53,246 nucleotides of DNA, taken from contig JAFIES010000083.1 of NCBI GenBank assembly GCA_020832415.1, positions 1-53,246 of the forward strand, read 5' to 3'. Position numbers and translations under genes: made by a program. This DNA comes from Balneolaceae bacterium (GTDB taxonomy: Bacteria; Bacteroidota; Rhodothermia; Balneolales; Balneolaceae). The notes beneath the pieces are model-generated. The model ran no database searches, was not told where the DNA came from, and saw only the letters and a program-made list of their open reading frames with translations. Below are positions 28,217 to 38,718 of the stretch, one piece after another (the first letter of the stretch is position 1; each line of letters opens with the position of its first letter).

Positions 28217-28462
28217 TTACACCTCTTTTAATAAAGTTCCTTTTTTCTTGGCTTCTTTAAGTACAGCAGTAATACCCTTCTTATTGATGGTTCTCAATGT
28301 TTTTGCTGATACTTTTAAAGTAACCCACCGATCCTCTTCGGGTATATAAAAACGTCTTCTTTGCAAATTCAGATGAAAGCGATGCTTTGTCTTGTTATTC
28401 GCTTTTGACGACCGGTAACCGTTTAATGCTGATTTTCCAGTAATATCGTCTTTTCGTGCCAT
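28217..28462 (-). CDS. rpmB: 50S ribosomal protein bL28
   Basis: I place the start at ATG 28462, giving an 81-residue protein that begins MARKDDITGKSALNGYRSSK, the usual bL28 start with ITGK and the conserved KANNKTKHRFHLNLQRRRF. An in-frame ATG at 28528 would add 22 non-homologous residues. It also overlaps the proposed promoter and lies upstream of its expected transcription start, so I reject it. An AGGTAAAAG sequence precedes the chosen ATG. No zinc cysteines are present, which matches the zinc-free bL33 next to it. Confidence 0.95.
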   Translation of the reverse strand: MARKDDITGKSALNGYRSSKANNKTKHRFHLNLQRRRFYIPEEDRWVTLKVSAKTLRTINKKGITAVLKEAKKKGTLLKEV

Positions 28463-28497
28463 ATCTTTTACCTGTTGACTGAATTTTTGATAGACCC

Positions 28498-28528
28498 CAA
28501 AATTAGGGGTTATACTATTTAATTTCAA
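28498..28528 (-). promoter_or_regulatory. Bacteroidota-type promoter of the rpmB operon
   Basis: On the minus strand, TTG (28526-28528) is followed after 20 nt by TAATTTTG (28498-28505), a perfect match to the TAnnTTTG -7 element. The expected start lies about 30 nt before the bL28 ATG at 28462. Confidence 0.65.
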
Positions 28529-28806
28529 TAATTATTTCACACCTTTTATTCAGCCTGCATTTACCTGTACGCAAACCGCCTGCATCGTTCAATTTGCGCC
28601 CCCTTTTTCTGCCTGAGCTTTCAAAACTTAATAACTTTAGAGACCGGCGAGAAAAATGAATTTTAAATGAATTTTCAGGTCAATTTTTTTTGTGTTTTCC
28701 GTCAAATTCACATAGCTTTATCCCGGATTTATTCCGCATCAACAACCTGCTGAAATTTGAATAGATTCTATCATCTCGTCAATTGCCATCTAAAAAGACT
28801 CTTTTC

Positions 28807-28837
28807 TTTGATTTTGCGCTTATAAGCGGTATTTTTA
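28807..28837 (+). promoter_or_regulatory. Putative Bacteroidota-type promoter of gyrB
   Basis: TTTG (28807-28810), 19 nt, then TATTTTTA (28830-28837) matches seven of eight bases around the TAnnTTTG form. It would start RNA about 36 nt before the gyrB ATG. The other part of the 416-nt gap 28463-28878 holds the divergent rpmB promoter and no ORF that I believe. Confidence 0.55.
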
Positions 28838-28857
28838 AGCGTCTAAGAGGCTATTAA

Positions 28858-30819
<1,962 letters not shown>

Positions 30820-30923
30820 CATGAGCAGTAAACAGGCATTGTTTAAAAGGTTTAAGAGAAAGATCTCAAACCTCAATTTTTCCTGATACTAACTCAAGAC
30901 ACACTACTCAATACTCTATATAA

Positions 30924-33392
30924 ATGGCTAGCGAAAAAATTATTCCAATTACGATAGAAGACGAAATGCAATCATCCTACATCGATTATTCGATGTCGGT
31001 AATTGTTTCACGCGCCCTGCCCGATGTTCGGGACGGTCTCAAGCCGGTGCACAGGCGTGCTCTCTACGGAATGAGCGATCTGGGCATGCTTCACAACAGA
31101 AATTACAAAAAGAGTGCCCGTATTGTTGGTGAGGTTTTGGGTAAGTATCACCCCCATGGCGACTCTGCCGTGTACGACTCCATCGTAAGAATGGTGCAGG
31201 AGTTTTCGCTCCGCTATCCACTTGTTGATGGCCAGGGTAACTTTGGCTCGGTTGATGGCGACTCTGCAGCGGCCATGCGTTATACAGAAGTACGTATGCA
31301 GCGAATTGCCGAAGAGCTGCTCACCGATATCAACAAGGATACAGTAGATTTTCAAACCAACTTTGATGATACGCTTACAGAACCGACCGTTCTGCCGTCG
31401 ATGTTGCCGAATCTGTTGCTGAATGGCGCTTCAGGTATTGCCGTGGGAATGGCTACAAACATGCCCCCGCATAATCTTAAAGAGGTGGTTGATGGCACCG
31501 TTGCCGTAATCGACAATCCAGAGATTGAAACCAAAGAGCTGATGAAGCTGATCACCGCACCGGATTTTCCAACCGGTGGGATTATCTACGGATATGAAGG
31601 TGTGAAAGAAGCCTATGAAACCGGCCGTGGAAAAATTACGATGCGCGCCCGCGCCAATACAGAAGAGCTTCGAAACGGCCGCGAACAGATTGTAGTAACA
31701 GAAATTCCATATCAGGTTAACAAAGCCACGCTTATTGAAAAGATTGCATCGCTGGTGCATGCGGAAAAGATCACGGAGATATCTGAGATTCGTGATGAAT
31801 CAGACCGCGACGGGATGCGAATTGTTATCATCCTGAAGCGTAATGCGAACCCCGGTGTTGTGCTGAACCAGCTGTTCAAATACACGCAGATGCAGCAAAC
31901 ATTTGGTGTGATTAACCTCGCCCTGGTAAAAGGCCGGCCAAAAGTAATGGCCTTGAAAGAGCTTATTGAGCGATTTATTGAGCATCGTGTTGAAGTGATT
32001 ATCCGTCGTACGATCTATGATCTCGACCAGGCTGAGGCACGCGCTCACATACTTGAAGGACTCAAGATCGCCCTCGACAATCTCGATGAAGTGATCCGAA
32101 CCATACGGGCTTCAAAAAATCCGAATGAGGCAAACCAGGAACTTCGAAAGAAATTTGCCCTCACTGATATCCAGGCAAAGGCGATTCTGGATATGCGCCT
32201 GCAAAAACTAACCGGACTCGAGCGGGATAAAATTGACCAGGAATATCGCGACATCGTTGACAAGATTTCCGAATTCAGAAGTATTCTTTCAAGCAGAGAA
32301 AAGCAGAATGAAATTATCAAACAGGAGCTTCTGGATCTGAAAGACCGCTATGGCGATGAGCGCAGAACACAAATTGTTTACTCTGCCGAAGATTTCAGTA
32401 TTGAAGATATGATTGCCGATGAAGATGTGGTGGTAACCATCTCCAATAAAGGATTCATCAAACGAATGCCTGTAAGCGGCTACCGGCGGCAGCGACGCGG
32501 TGGCAAGGGAATGAAGGGGACCACAACGAAAGATGATGAATATGTAGAGCATCTGTTTGTGGCAACCAATCACAACTATATTCTTTTCTTCACGGAAAAT
32601 GGAAATTGTTACTGGCTCAAGGTGTACGAAATTCCCGAGGGATCACGATTATCACGAGGCCGCGCAATTGTAAACCTGATCGATATTGCCAAGGACGATA
32701 ACATCAAAACTTTCGTACCGGTGAAAACCCTGGAGGATGAGGAGTACATCAACTCTCACTCTATTATAATGGCAACCAAGCAGGGCCAGGTTAAGAAAAC
32801 AACGCTTGAGGCGTATAGCCGTCCGCGACGTGATGGTATTATCGGCATCAACATTCGCGAAGGCGACAGCCTGCTGGGTGCAGCTCTGACGGATGGTGAC
32901 AGTAACATTATTCTTGCCAACAAAAAAGGGCGCGCCATCCGCTTCCACGAAAGTGACGCACGCGAAATGGGACGAAATACTTCCGGCGTTCGCGGTATGA
33001 CTCTCGGCAAAAACGATGAACTGGTAGATATGGTAGTGATTAAAAACACCCATGAAGCCACAGTTCTTGCAATCTCGGAAAATGGATATGGCAAGCGCTC
33101 TCTCGTGGATGATTATCGTGAGCAGAGCCGGGGCGGAAAAGGGGTAATTACCCTGAAAGTAACCGCCAAAACCGGCAATCTGATCGCCCTTAAAGAGGTG
33201 TCGGACAATGACGATCTGATGGTAATAACCGAGCGCGGAAAAGTGATCCGGATGCAGTGCAAAGGCATTCGAACTATGGGCCGAAACACACAAGGTGTTC
33301 GAATTATGCGCCTGGACGAAGATGGTAAAATTGCAGCCATCACCCGGGTAGTGAACGAAGATGACGAAGAGGCCGAACCACCGGTAGTCTAA
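30924..33392 (+). CDS. gyrA: DNA gyrase subunit A
   Basis: The 822-residue cleavage subunit starts with the winged-helix/tower region ([33 protein letters not shown]). The catalytic tyrosine lies in [14 protein letters not shown]-terminal six-bladed beta-pinwheel follows with a clear GyrA-box, QRRGGKG (in [14 protein letters not shown]), needed to wrap DNA. This box argues for gyrase rather than ParC. The quinolone-region residues run [15 protein letters not shown]: the serine at the E. coli Ser83-equivalent position and an aspartate at the Asp87-equivalent position look wild type. It is followed by a strong terminator. Confidence 0.96.
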   Translation: MASEKIIPITIEDEMQSSYIDYSMSVIVSRALPDVRDGLKPVHRRALYGMSDLGMLHNRNYKKSARIVGEVLGKYHPHGDSAVYDSIVRMVQEFSLRYPLVDGQGNFGSVDGDSAAAMRYTEVRMQRIAEELLTDINKDTVDFQTNFDDTLTEPTVLPSMLPNLLLNGASGIAVGMATNMPPHNLKEVVDGTVAVIDNPEIETKELMKLITAPDFPTGGIIYGYEGVKEAYETGRGKITMRARANTEELRNGREQIVVTEIPYQVNKATLIEKIASLVHAEKITEISEIRDESDRDGMRIVIILKRNANPGVVLNQLFKYTQMQQTFGVINLALVKGRPKVMALKELIERFIEHRVEVIIRRTIYDLDQAEARAHILEGLKIALDNLDEVIRTIRASKNPNEANQELRKKFALTDIQAKAILDMRLQKLTGLERDKIDQEYRDIVDKISEFRSILSSREKQNEIIKQELLDLKDRYGDERRTQIVYSAEDFSIEDMIADEDVVVTISNKGFIKRMPVSGYRRQRRGGKGMKGTTTKDDEYVEHLFVATNHNYILFFTENGNCYWLKVYEIPEGSRLSRGRAIVNLIDIAKDDNIKTFVPVKTLEDEEYINSHSIIMATKQGQVKKTTLEAYSRPRRDGIIGINIREGDSLLGAALTDGDSNIILANKKGRAIRFHESDAREMGRNTSGVRGMTLGKNDELVDMVVIKNTHEATVLAISENGYGKRSLVDDYREQSRGGKGVITLKVTAKTGNLIALKEVSDNDDLMVITERGKVIRMQCKGIRTMGRNTQGVRIMRLDEDGKIAAITRVVNEDDEEAEPPVV

Positions 33393-33416
33393 AGTCCGTT
33401 CTACTCTGCAGAAAAT

Positions 33417-33453
33417 GAAAAGCTGAGCAGCGAAAGTTGCTCAGCTTTTTTTA
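33417..33453 (+). terminator. Rho-independent terminator of gyrBA
   Basis: A 9-bp stem AGCTGAGCA (33421-33429) pairs with TGCTCAGCT (33438-33446) across an 8-nt loop and is followed by seven T. It lies 25 nt after the gyrA stop and may also serve the convergent serine hydrolase gene. Confidence 0.88.
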
Positions 33454-33465
33454 TCTTCAAAAAAT

Positions 33466-34626
33466 TCATTCCATCGCTTTATACACCCTTTCCATAAACT
33501 CGCCAAGGGCACTGTTATCCATCCAGCGCAAAACTACAACCAGGTCATTCTCTTCATCAATGATGATGTAGTTTCCTCCAAACCCCGCAGCATAGTACAC
33601 ATGATCGGGAACGCCCTCCCATGTTGTATCTCCCTTGAGGGTCCACCACATATAGCCATATGAGGGATTGGGTTCTGATGGAGCCTTCGCTTTATCGATC
33701 CACTCTTCAGACAGCAACCGTTCACCATTCCACATTCCGCGGCGGGCAAAGAGCAATCCAAATCGCGCCTGATCCTGCGTATTGATAAACAGGCCGCCTC
33801 CATGATGCCCCCCGCCGCTCACAGATTGCATGTTCATTCCGTCAACCATCGTCCAGGAGTCATCATATCCAAACCATCGCCATGTTGTTGAAGCACCGAT
33901 TGGGTCCATGATATTCTCACGAAGTATCACAGGCAGTGGCTCCCTGAAAACCTGCAACAGAGAATAGGAGAGTACATTCACGCGTACATCATTATACTCG
34001 TAGTGAGTGCCGGGAGTACGAAGTTCGCGCATGCGCCAGTCATCAATTCCACCATCGCGCGGGGGACGATCTCCCCAGTCTTCGAGGCCAAAATGTGTTC
34101 CCGACCAATCGGAGGATTGATTGAGCAGATGATGCCAGGTGATGGAACTGTTGTGTTCACCATCAAACGTTCGGTCCCACACGTAATCCTTCACAAAATC
34201 GTCCGTGCCTCTGATGAGCCCCCGGTCCCGGGCCAGCCCGGCAACAGTGGATAGGTAGCTTTTGGTTACGCTGAAAGTCATATCCACCCGTTCCAGATCC
34301 CCCCATTGGGCAGCTACATAACCATTTTTGATGATCATTCCGGCCGGGCCTCCCCGTTCCCGTACCGGACCCTGCAGCTCATGATACGGCTCCCTGCTGA
34401 ATGCCTGTAAAATCGCCAGCCGAAGATCTTTCTCAACGCTGTTTTCATTATCAATGGCAAACTGAACAAGGCTGTTCAATTGGTTTTCGTCAAACCCGGC
34501 TTCTGATACCGTAATTTCTGCCCATTCGCTGCCTTGTGCGGGAAAATAGAGCTCCTGAGCAGGCAGTATCTGTACGGCGGTAAATGTAATGAACAGAGAG
34601 AGCAGGAGTGATAGTGGTATTTTCAT
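33466..34626 (-). CDS. Exported serine hydrolase of the class C beta-lactamase/esterase fold
   Basis: The 386-residue protein has a signal peptide (about residues 1-23, ending near LPA-Q) and the catalytic SxxK motif SVTK (S119, K122). The second motif reads YND rather than the usual YxN (in HYEYNDVRV), and a GGGHHGGGLF segment replaces the third (KTG-like) motif. The family includes esterases, D-amino peptidases and 6-aminohexanoate-dimer hydrolases besides beta-lactamases, so a beta-lactamase call would be unsafe. Tryptophan-rich loops such as YMWWTLKGD suggest a bulky substrate. It appears to be a single-gene unit. Confidence 0.82.
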   Translation of the reverse strand: MKIPLSLLLSLFITFTAVQILPAQELYFPAQGSEWAEITVSEAGFDENQLNSLVQFAIDNENSVEKDLRLAILQAFSREPYHELQGPVRERGGPAGMIIKNGYVAAQWGDLERVDMTFSVTKSYLSTVAGLARDRGLIRGTDDFVKDYVWDRTFDGEHNSSITWHHLLNQSSDWSGTHFGLEDWGDRPPRDGGIDDWRMRELRTPGTHYEYNDVRVNVLSYSLLQVFREPLPVILRENIMDPIGASTTWRWFGYDDSWTMVDGMNMQSVSGGGHHGGGLFINTQDQARFGLLFARRGMWNGERLLSEEWIDKAKAPSEPNPSYGYMWWTLKGDTTWEGVPDHVYYAAGFGGNYIIIDEENDLVVVLRWMDNSALGEFMERVYKAME

Positions 34627-34891
34627 TCGAAAAATTCTGATTTACATTGCATGACATGGAATATAGAAAATATCGAATTCTGTACCCGTTTGAAGATGGC
34701 CAATTTGATTGGCTAAATCAGAAATGATTAAAAAATTTCATTTTGAGACACAAAAAAGAAGACATTGAGCTCTCAACTTTAAAGAAATCATTAAAATTAT
34801 ACCCACCACCAATTGGTGATGGATAATGAATTAGTAAGAGAGATTCTGCTATTTTTTGGTTTCTAAATCACAGAACATGGTTATATATAAA

Positions 34892-35284
34892 TTAACAGAC
34901 ATATACCTGACTGATGCGAACAGAATCCTGATAAACTTCTCCATCAACTATTGCTTCTAAATATACAACAAGTGGGTTGTATCCACATTCGCTTGGTGTG
35001 AAATTTGTAGTAAATTCTTTACCTGTACCTAAAAGCCGCCTCTCTGTTAAATCATTTCTCATTAAATACCATTTTAAATCTTCACCAGCAATCTCCGATT
35101 TTTCATTGTTATCCCACCCCACACCCTGAAAGGTTACATCATCCATCATGTCCACCCCATGTAATTCATGACCATCATCTGGTGATGAGATCTTAACAAA
35201 ACTTTCTTCACATCCTACAAAGAAACAGATATATGAAAGCAATATTAGAAGTTTACATAGGTTTTTTAATTTAAAATTATTCAT
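34892..35284 (-). CDS. AT-rich small lipoprotein of unknown function
   Basis: The 130-residue protein has a lipoprotein leader ending FFVGC (C25). A short beta-rich domain follows, with VKISSPDDGHELHG at its start, VTFQGVGWDNNEKSEIAGEDLKWYL in two parts, and cysteines near residues 99 and 130. The layout suggests one immunoglobulin-like domain. The gene and its flanks (34.6-35.6 kb) are visibly richer in A and T than their neighbours, a possible sign of transfer. No partner gene is adjacent on its strand. Confidence 0.68.
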   Translation of the reverse strand: MNNFKLKNLCKLLILLSYICFFVGCEESFVKISSPDDGHELHGVDMMDDVTFQGVGWDNNEKSEIAGEDLKWYLMRNDLTERRLLGTGKEFTTNFTPSECGYNPLVVYLEAIVDGEVYQDSVRISQVYVC

Positions 35285-35364
35285 AATTACACCTTTTTTT
35301 GATTAAATATTGCGCAAAGTATTCACTCTACTTTATGACATTAGATTTCCATAGTAATATTTAG

Positions 35365-35413
35365 TTATTTGTAACAAATAATTATTATTTGTTATAACCG
35401 GAATTTGTTATAA
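35365..35413. promoter_or_regulatory. Cluster of TTTGT-type palindrome and direct repeats, possible operator
   Basis: A 17-bp palindrome TTATTTGT-A-ACAAATAA (35365-35381) is followed by two perfect 11-bp direct repeats ATTTGTTATAA (35387-35397 and 35403-35413) spaced by CCGGA. The whole lies in the 367-nt AT-rich gap 35285-35651 between divergent genes. A third dyad, TAATTAGT-AGA-ACTAATTA, is at 35522-35540. A repressor or activator site is plausible, but low complexity makes chance likely too. Confidence 0.4.
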
Positions 35414-35573
35414 AACTATGACTTACTATTACAAACGAAATTTTTATATTATTTAGCTCATTCTTTATGAGAAATTTTCATCAATAATTAAGTGACTATT
35501 CAGTAACAAACCCTCAATTGGTAATTAGTAGAACTAATTATTTGATAGCATAAAACTCTATTTTGCCCTCATT

Positions 35574-35601
35574 TTGAAATGACCAATCTTTTTTATTTTT
35601 G
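35574..35601 (+). promoter_or_regulatory. Bacteroidota-type promoter of the DUF305-LVIVD operon
   Basis: TTG (35574-35576), 17 nt, then TATTTTTG (35594-35601), a perfect TAnnTTTG match. Transcription would start about 44 nt before the DUF305 gene. Confidence 0.55.
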
Positions 35602-35651
35602 AATCTTAGAAATTATGCAGTAACGTTCAAACTTGTTTTAATCCAGCTCTA

Positions 35652-36434
35652 ATGTTAGTTATGCCACAGCAACCATTTTCTATTCCATCACTGTTTTTAT
35701 CCATTTTTGCAATATTTTTAATTATTCAACTGCCTGCCTGCTCATCGTCAGAGCAGGCCGCTCCGCCATCAGAACCGGCAACACAGGAGCGAAATCTCAC
35801 CGATCTCGAATCATTATACTGGGCCAGAATTGACAGCTCAAGAATGAACTTTGTTCAGGCTGATGTGGATTTTATGACCGATATGATTGCCCACCATGCG
35901 CAGGCACTCATCATGTCGAGGCTGGCTCCGGAAAATGATGCAAGCCGATCCGTACAGGCACTCGCTGCAAGAATTATCAATGCCCAGTACGATGAGATCG
36001 GCACCATGCAGAAATGGCTGCGCGATCGTGGTCAGCCGGTACCCGAAGTACACATCGACGGCCTTATTTTAATGATTCATATGGAAAATGGTGATGATGA
36101 TGAAATGGACCATGCCGCAATGGGTCATCACGATCACCATGCTGGCCACGGCGGAATGGGTCACGACGCCATGGCGCACCACCACGATATGCCCGGAATG
36201 CTCACTCAGGATCAGCTCGAAGAACTTGCCAAAGCGCGCGGAACCGAATTCGACCGAAAATTCCTGGCCTTTATGATAGAACATCATGAAGGTGCTGTAT
36301 ATATGGTGGATGAGCTTTTTTCTGCCGACGGGGCTGCCCTCGACCGCGAAATCTTTGATCTCGCTTCCGGAATCAACGCAGAACAAATTACCGAAATTGA
36401 GCGCATGCGGCTTATGCTCGAAGAGATCGAATAG
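35652..36434 (+). CDS. DUF305 lipoprotein with His/Met-rich metal-binding linker
   Basis: The 260-residue protein has a lipoprotein leader ending LPAC (C30), so it should be anchored in the envelope. Two DUF305 half-motifs frame it: DFMTDMIAHHAQALIMSR (H81, H82) and FLAFMIEHHEGAVYMVDE (H211, H212). Between them, about residues 142-183, is a run very rich in His, Met, Asp and Gly (pieces such as GHHDHHAGHGGMGHD), which looks suited to bind copper or another soft metal. The domain is ferritin-like in shape and linked to metal handling in other bacteria. A second ATG three codons in is equally possible as the start. It is 57 nt upstream of the LVIVD gene. Confidence 0.88.
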   Translation: MLVMPQQPFSIPSLFLSIFAIFLIIQLPACSSSEQAAPPSEPATQERNLTDLESLYWARIDSSRMNFVQADVDFMTDMIAHHAQALIMSRLAPENDASRSVQALAARIINAQYDEIGTMQKWLRDRGQPVPEVHIDGLILMIHMENGDDDEMDHAAMGHHDHHAGHGGMGHDAMAHHHDMPGMLTQDQLEELAKARGTEFDRKFLAFMIEHHEGAVYMVDELFSADGAALDREIFDLASGINAEQITEIERMRLMLEEIE

Positions 36435-36491
36435 ACCAACACCTTCAACTCCTTTAGAAATATCAACACTACATAATCAAACCATCAAACT

Positions 36492-38477
36492 ATGAAACAA
36501 TTCGTACCAGCAATACTGCTTGGAATGGCTGCTTTAATTGGCATCTACAGCTGCACCTCAACCGAGCAGCTTCAGCAGACAAGTACCTCAACACTGCTCC
36601 CGATAACTGAAATAGAGCAGCCCTATCCCGATCCCCGGGTTGGCCTGCAGGCCGGAGTTTTCGATGCCGAAGAGACCATCTGGAACCTCCGAATGATATC
36701 AACCACTCCGCCGCCGGATGATTTTATCGGATCGTGGGGAACGGACCTCGCCTTTAAAGACAACTATGCCATCCAGGGCAACTACAATGGATTTATTATC
36801 TGGGATATTTCCAACCCCGAAAGCCCTGATGTAGTGGTCGATTTCCTCTGCCCCGCCTCGCAAAGTGATGTTTCCGTCTATGGCGACCTTCTCTTTGTAT
36901 CGGGTGAAGGATTAGGCGGCCGGCTCGATTGCGGTACGGAAGGTGTTCGTGAAACTGTAAGTGCTGACAGACTTCGCGGTATCCGTATTTTTGATATTTC
37001 TGATATCCATGAGCCCGAATATATTGCCAACGTACAAACCTGCCGCGGTTCGCACACGCACTCCGTTCTGGTTGATCCCAATGATGATGAGAACATCTAT
37101 GTATATGTTTCGGGGTCAGCGCCAGTTCGCCCGGAAGAAGAACTTGCCGGCTGTTCCGATGCTTTCCCGGATGAAGATCCGGATAGCGCACTCTTCCGAA
37201 TTGAAGTGATTAAAGTGCCTCTTGCAAACCCCGAACTGGCAGAAATTGTAAGCTCACCACGAATTTTTGATGACCTGGAAGCACCCCCAACGCACGGCCT
37301 TGCACCGGAAGAGCAGGCTGTTGTTGATAGAGCCATTGAAGCCGGCCGTTTTGTAGCCAATTATGGTGAAACTCAGCGAATTGTGAATGATGGAATGGTT
37401 CGCAATTTCCTCTCACAAATTGTAGAAGAACGAGGTGGCGAAGGCGAGCCGACTGAAGCCGACAGTACACTACTCAGAGAACGCCTGGATGATATGTACA
37501 TGGAATTTATGGAGGAGCGACTTGCTGCACGCGGAAGAGGGCTTGACCTGGGCCCAAACCAGTGCCACGATATTACACTCTATCCTGAAATTGGCCTTGC
37601 CGGCGGTGCCTGCGAAGGGTACGGTTTACTGATTGATATTTCTGATCCGGTAAACCCGGTTCGTATCGATGCCGTTGCCGATTCTAATTTTGCATACTGG
37701 CACTCGGCTACATTCAACAACGACGGAACCACCGTCCTGTTTACGGATGAGTGGGGAGGCGGTACGCAACCAAAATGCCGCGAAACCGATCCATACGAAT
37801 GGGGAGCCAATGCCATTTACACCATCGTTGACGGTAAAATGGAGTTCCAAAGCTACTTTAAAATGCCGGCTCCGCAAACGAGTACAGAAAATTGCGTAGC
37901 CCATAACGGTTCTATGATTCCCATCCCCGGGCGTGATATCATGGTACAATCCTGGTACCAGGGCGGTATCAATGTGTTTGATTTTACCGATCCTGCTAAT
38001 CCGATTGAAATTGCCTACCACGATCGCGGCCCGCTTAGCGACGACAGGCTTGAAATTGGCGGAAGCTGGTCTATCTACTGGTACAACGGATTGCTAATAA
38101 ACTCCGAGATTGTACGCGGCCTCGATATCTTCGAACTGGTACCAAGTGATTTTATCACGGAAAACGAAATAGCCGCATCCAACACAGTTCGGATGGATTA
38201 CTTCAACCCGCAGGGACAGCCGATGTTCACCTGGCCGGCATCCTACGCGCTGGCACGTGCGTATGCCGATCAACTTGATCGCAACCGTGAACTCGATATG
38301 CAGTCCATACAAATGCTGCGTACCGGCATTGACCGTGCTGAACGAACAAATGGAAACGAGCAAACCCGTATTCTCACCGAACTCGCAGCTGAAATGGAAA
38401 GCAGGGCAACAGGCTCAGCCAACAGCAACAAAGTGCTGAAGATTGCTGAAACCCTCAGGGAGCTTGCCGAGGGGTAA
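36492..38477 (+). CDS. LVIVD-repeat beta-propeller lipoprotein
   Basis: The 661-residue protein has a lipoprotein leader ending IGIYSC (C21). Repeated units of the LVIVD type follow (YNGFIIWDISNPESPDVV, GIRIFDISDIHEPEYIA, LLIDISDPVNPVRIDAV, GINVFDFTDPANPIEIA), which should build a beta-propeller. The C-terminal 90 residues are helical and charged. The repeats carry no catalytic signature. Such proteins are often found next to DUF305 genes, as here, so a shared role in surface binding or metal handling is likely but unproven. It is followed by a strong terminator. Confidence 0.87.
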   Translation: MKQFVPAILLGMAALIGIYSCTSTEQLQQTSTSTLLPITEIEQPYPDPRVGLQAGVFDAEETIWNLRMISTTPPPDDFIGSWGTDLAFKDNYAIQGNYNGFIIWDISNPESPDVVVDFLCPASQSDVSVYGDLLFVSGEGLGGRLDCGTEGVRETVSADRLRGIRIFDISDIHEPEYIANVQTCRGSHTHSVLVDPNDDENIYVYVSGSAPVRPEEELAGCSDAFPDEDPDSALFRIEVIKVPLANPELAEIVSSPRIFDDLEAPPTHGLAPEEQAVVDRAIEAGRFVANYGETQRIVNDGMVRNFLSQIVEERGGEGEPTEADSTLLRERLDDMYMEFMEERLAARGRGLDLGPNQCHDITLYPEIGLAGGACEGYGLLIDISDPVNPVRIDAVADSNFAYWHSATFNNDGTTVLFTDEWGGGTQPKCRETDPYEWGANAIYTIVDGKMEFQSYFKMPAPQTSTENCVAHNGSMIPIPGRDIMVQSWYQGGINVFDFTDPANPIEIAYHDRGPLSDDRLEIGGSWSIYWYNGLLINSEIVRGLDIFELVPSDFITENEIAASNTVRMDYFNPQGQPMFTWPASYALARAYADQLDRNRELDMQSIQMLRTGIDRAERTNGNEQTRILTELAAEMESRATGSANSNKVLKIAETLRELAEG

Positions 38478-38505
38478 TTCCGCGCTAATCTTTTGACATT
38501 TTATG

Positions 38506-38540
38506 AAAGGCAACTATCTATTCGATAGTTGCCTTTTTTA
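38506..38540 (+). terminator. Terminator of the DUF305-LVIVD operon
   Basis: A perfect 13-bp stem AAAGGCAACTATC (38506-38518) pairs with 38524-38536 across a 5-nt loop and runs into a T tract. It lies 28 nt after the LVIVD stop. Confidence 0.9.
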
Positions 38541-38718
38541 TTGAAATAATCTGCCTAAAACATTGATAAAAAATATTTAAGCAGACGTCTTTGATTTTAT
38601 CATATGAAATGGTAAAATATTCGTTCAAATTCTGATATTTATTCACAAGTATATATTATTATACAACATTAATATATCGATTTTCATCAACCTATTACAC
38701 AAAACAAACCATTATTCA

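Noticed and set aside
28463-28528. 22-residue N-terminal extension of the bL28 gene
   Set aside because: The extra residues have no likeness to bL28 and overlap a strong promoter match. The start at 28462 has a ribosome-binding site and the usual family beginning.
33466-34626. Antibiotic-resistance beta-lactamase
   Set aside because: SxxK is present, but the second and third motifs differ from true class C enzymes. The same fold serves many esterases and peptidases.
34651-34727. Two tiny overlapping ORFs of about 21-23 codons upstream of the serine hydrolase
   Set aside because: No ribosome-binding site, no typical composition and no partner gene; likely chance.
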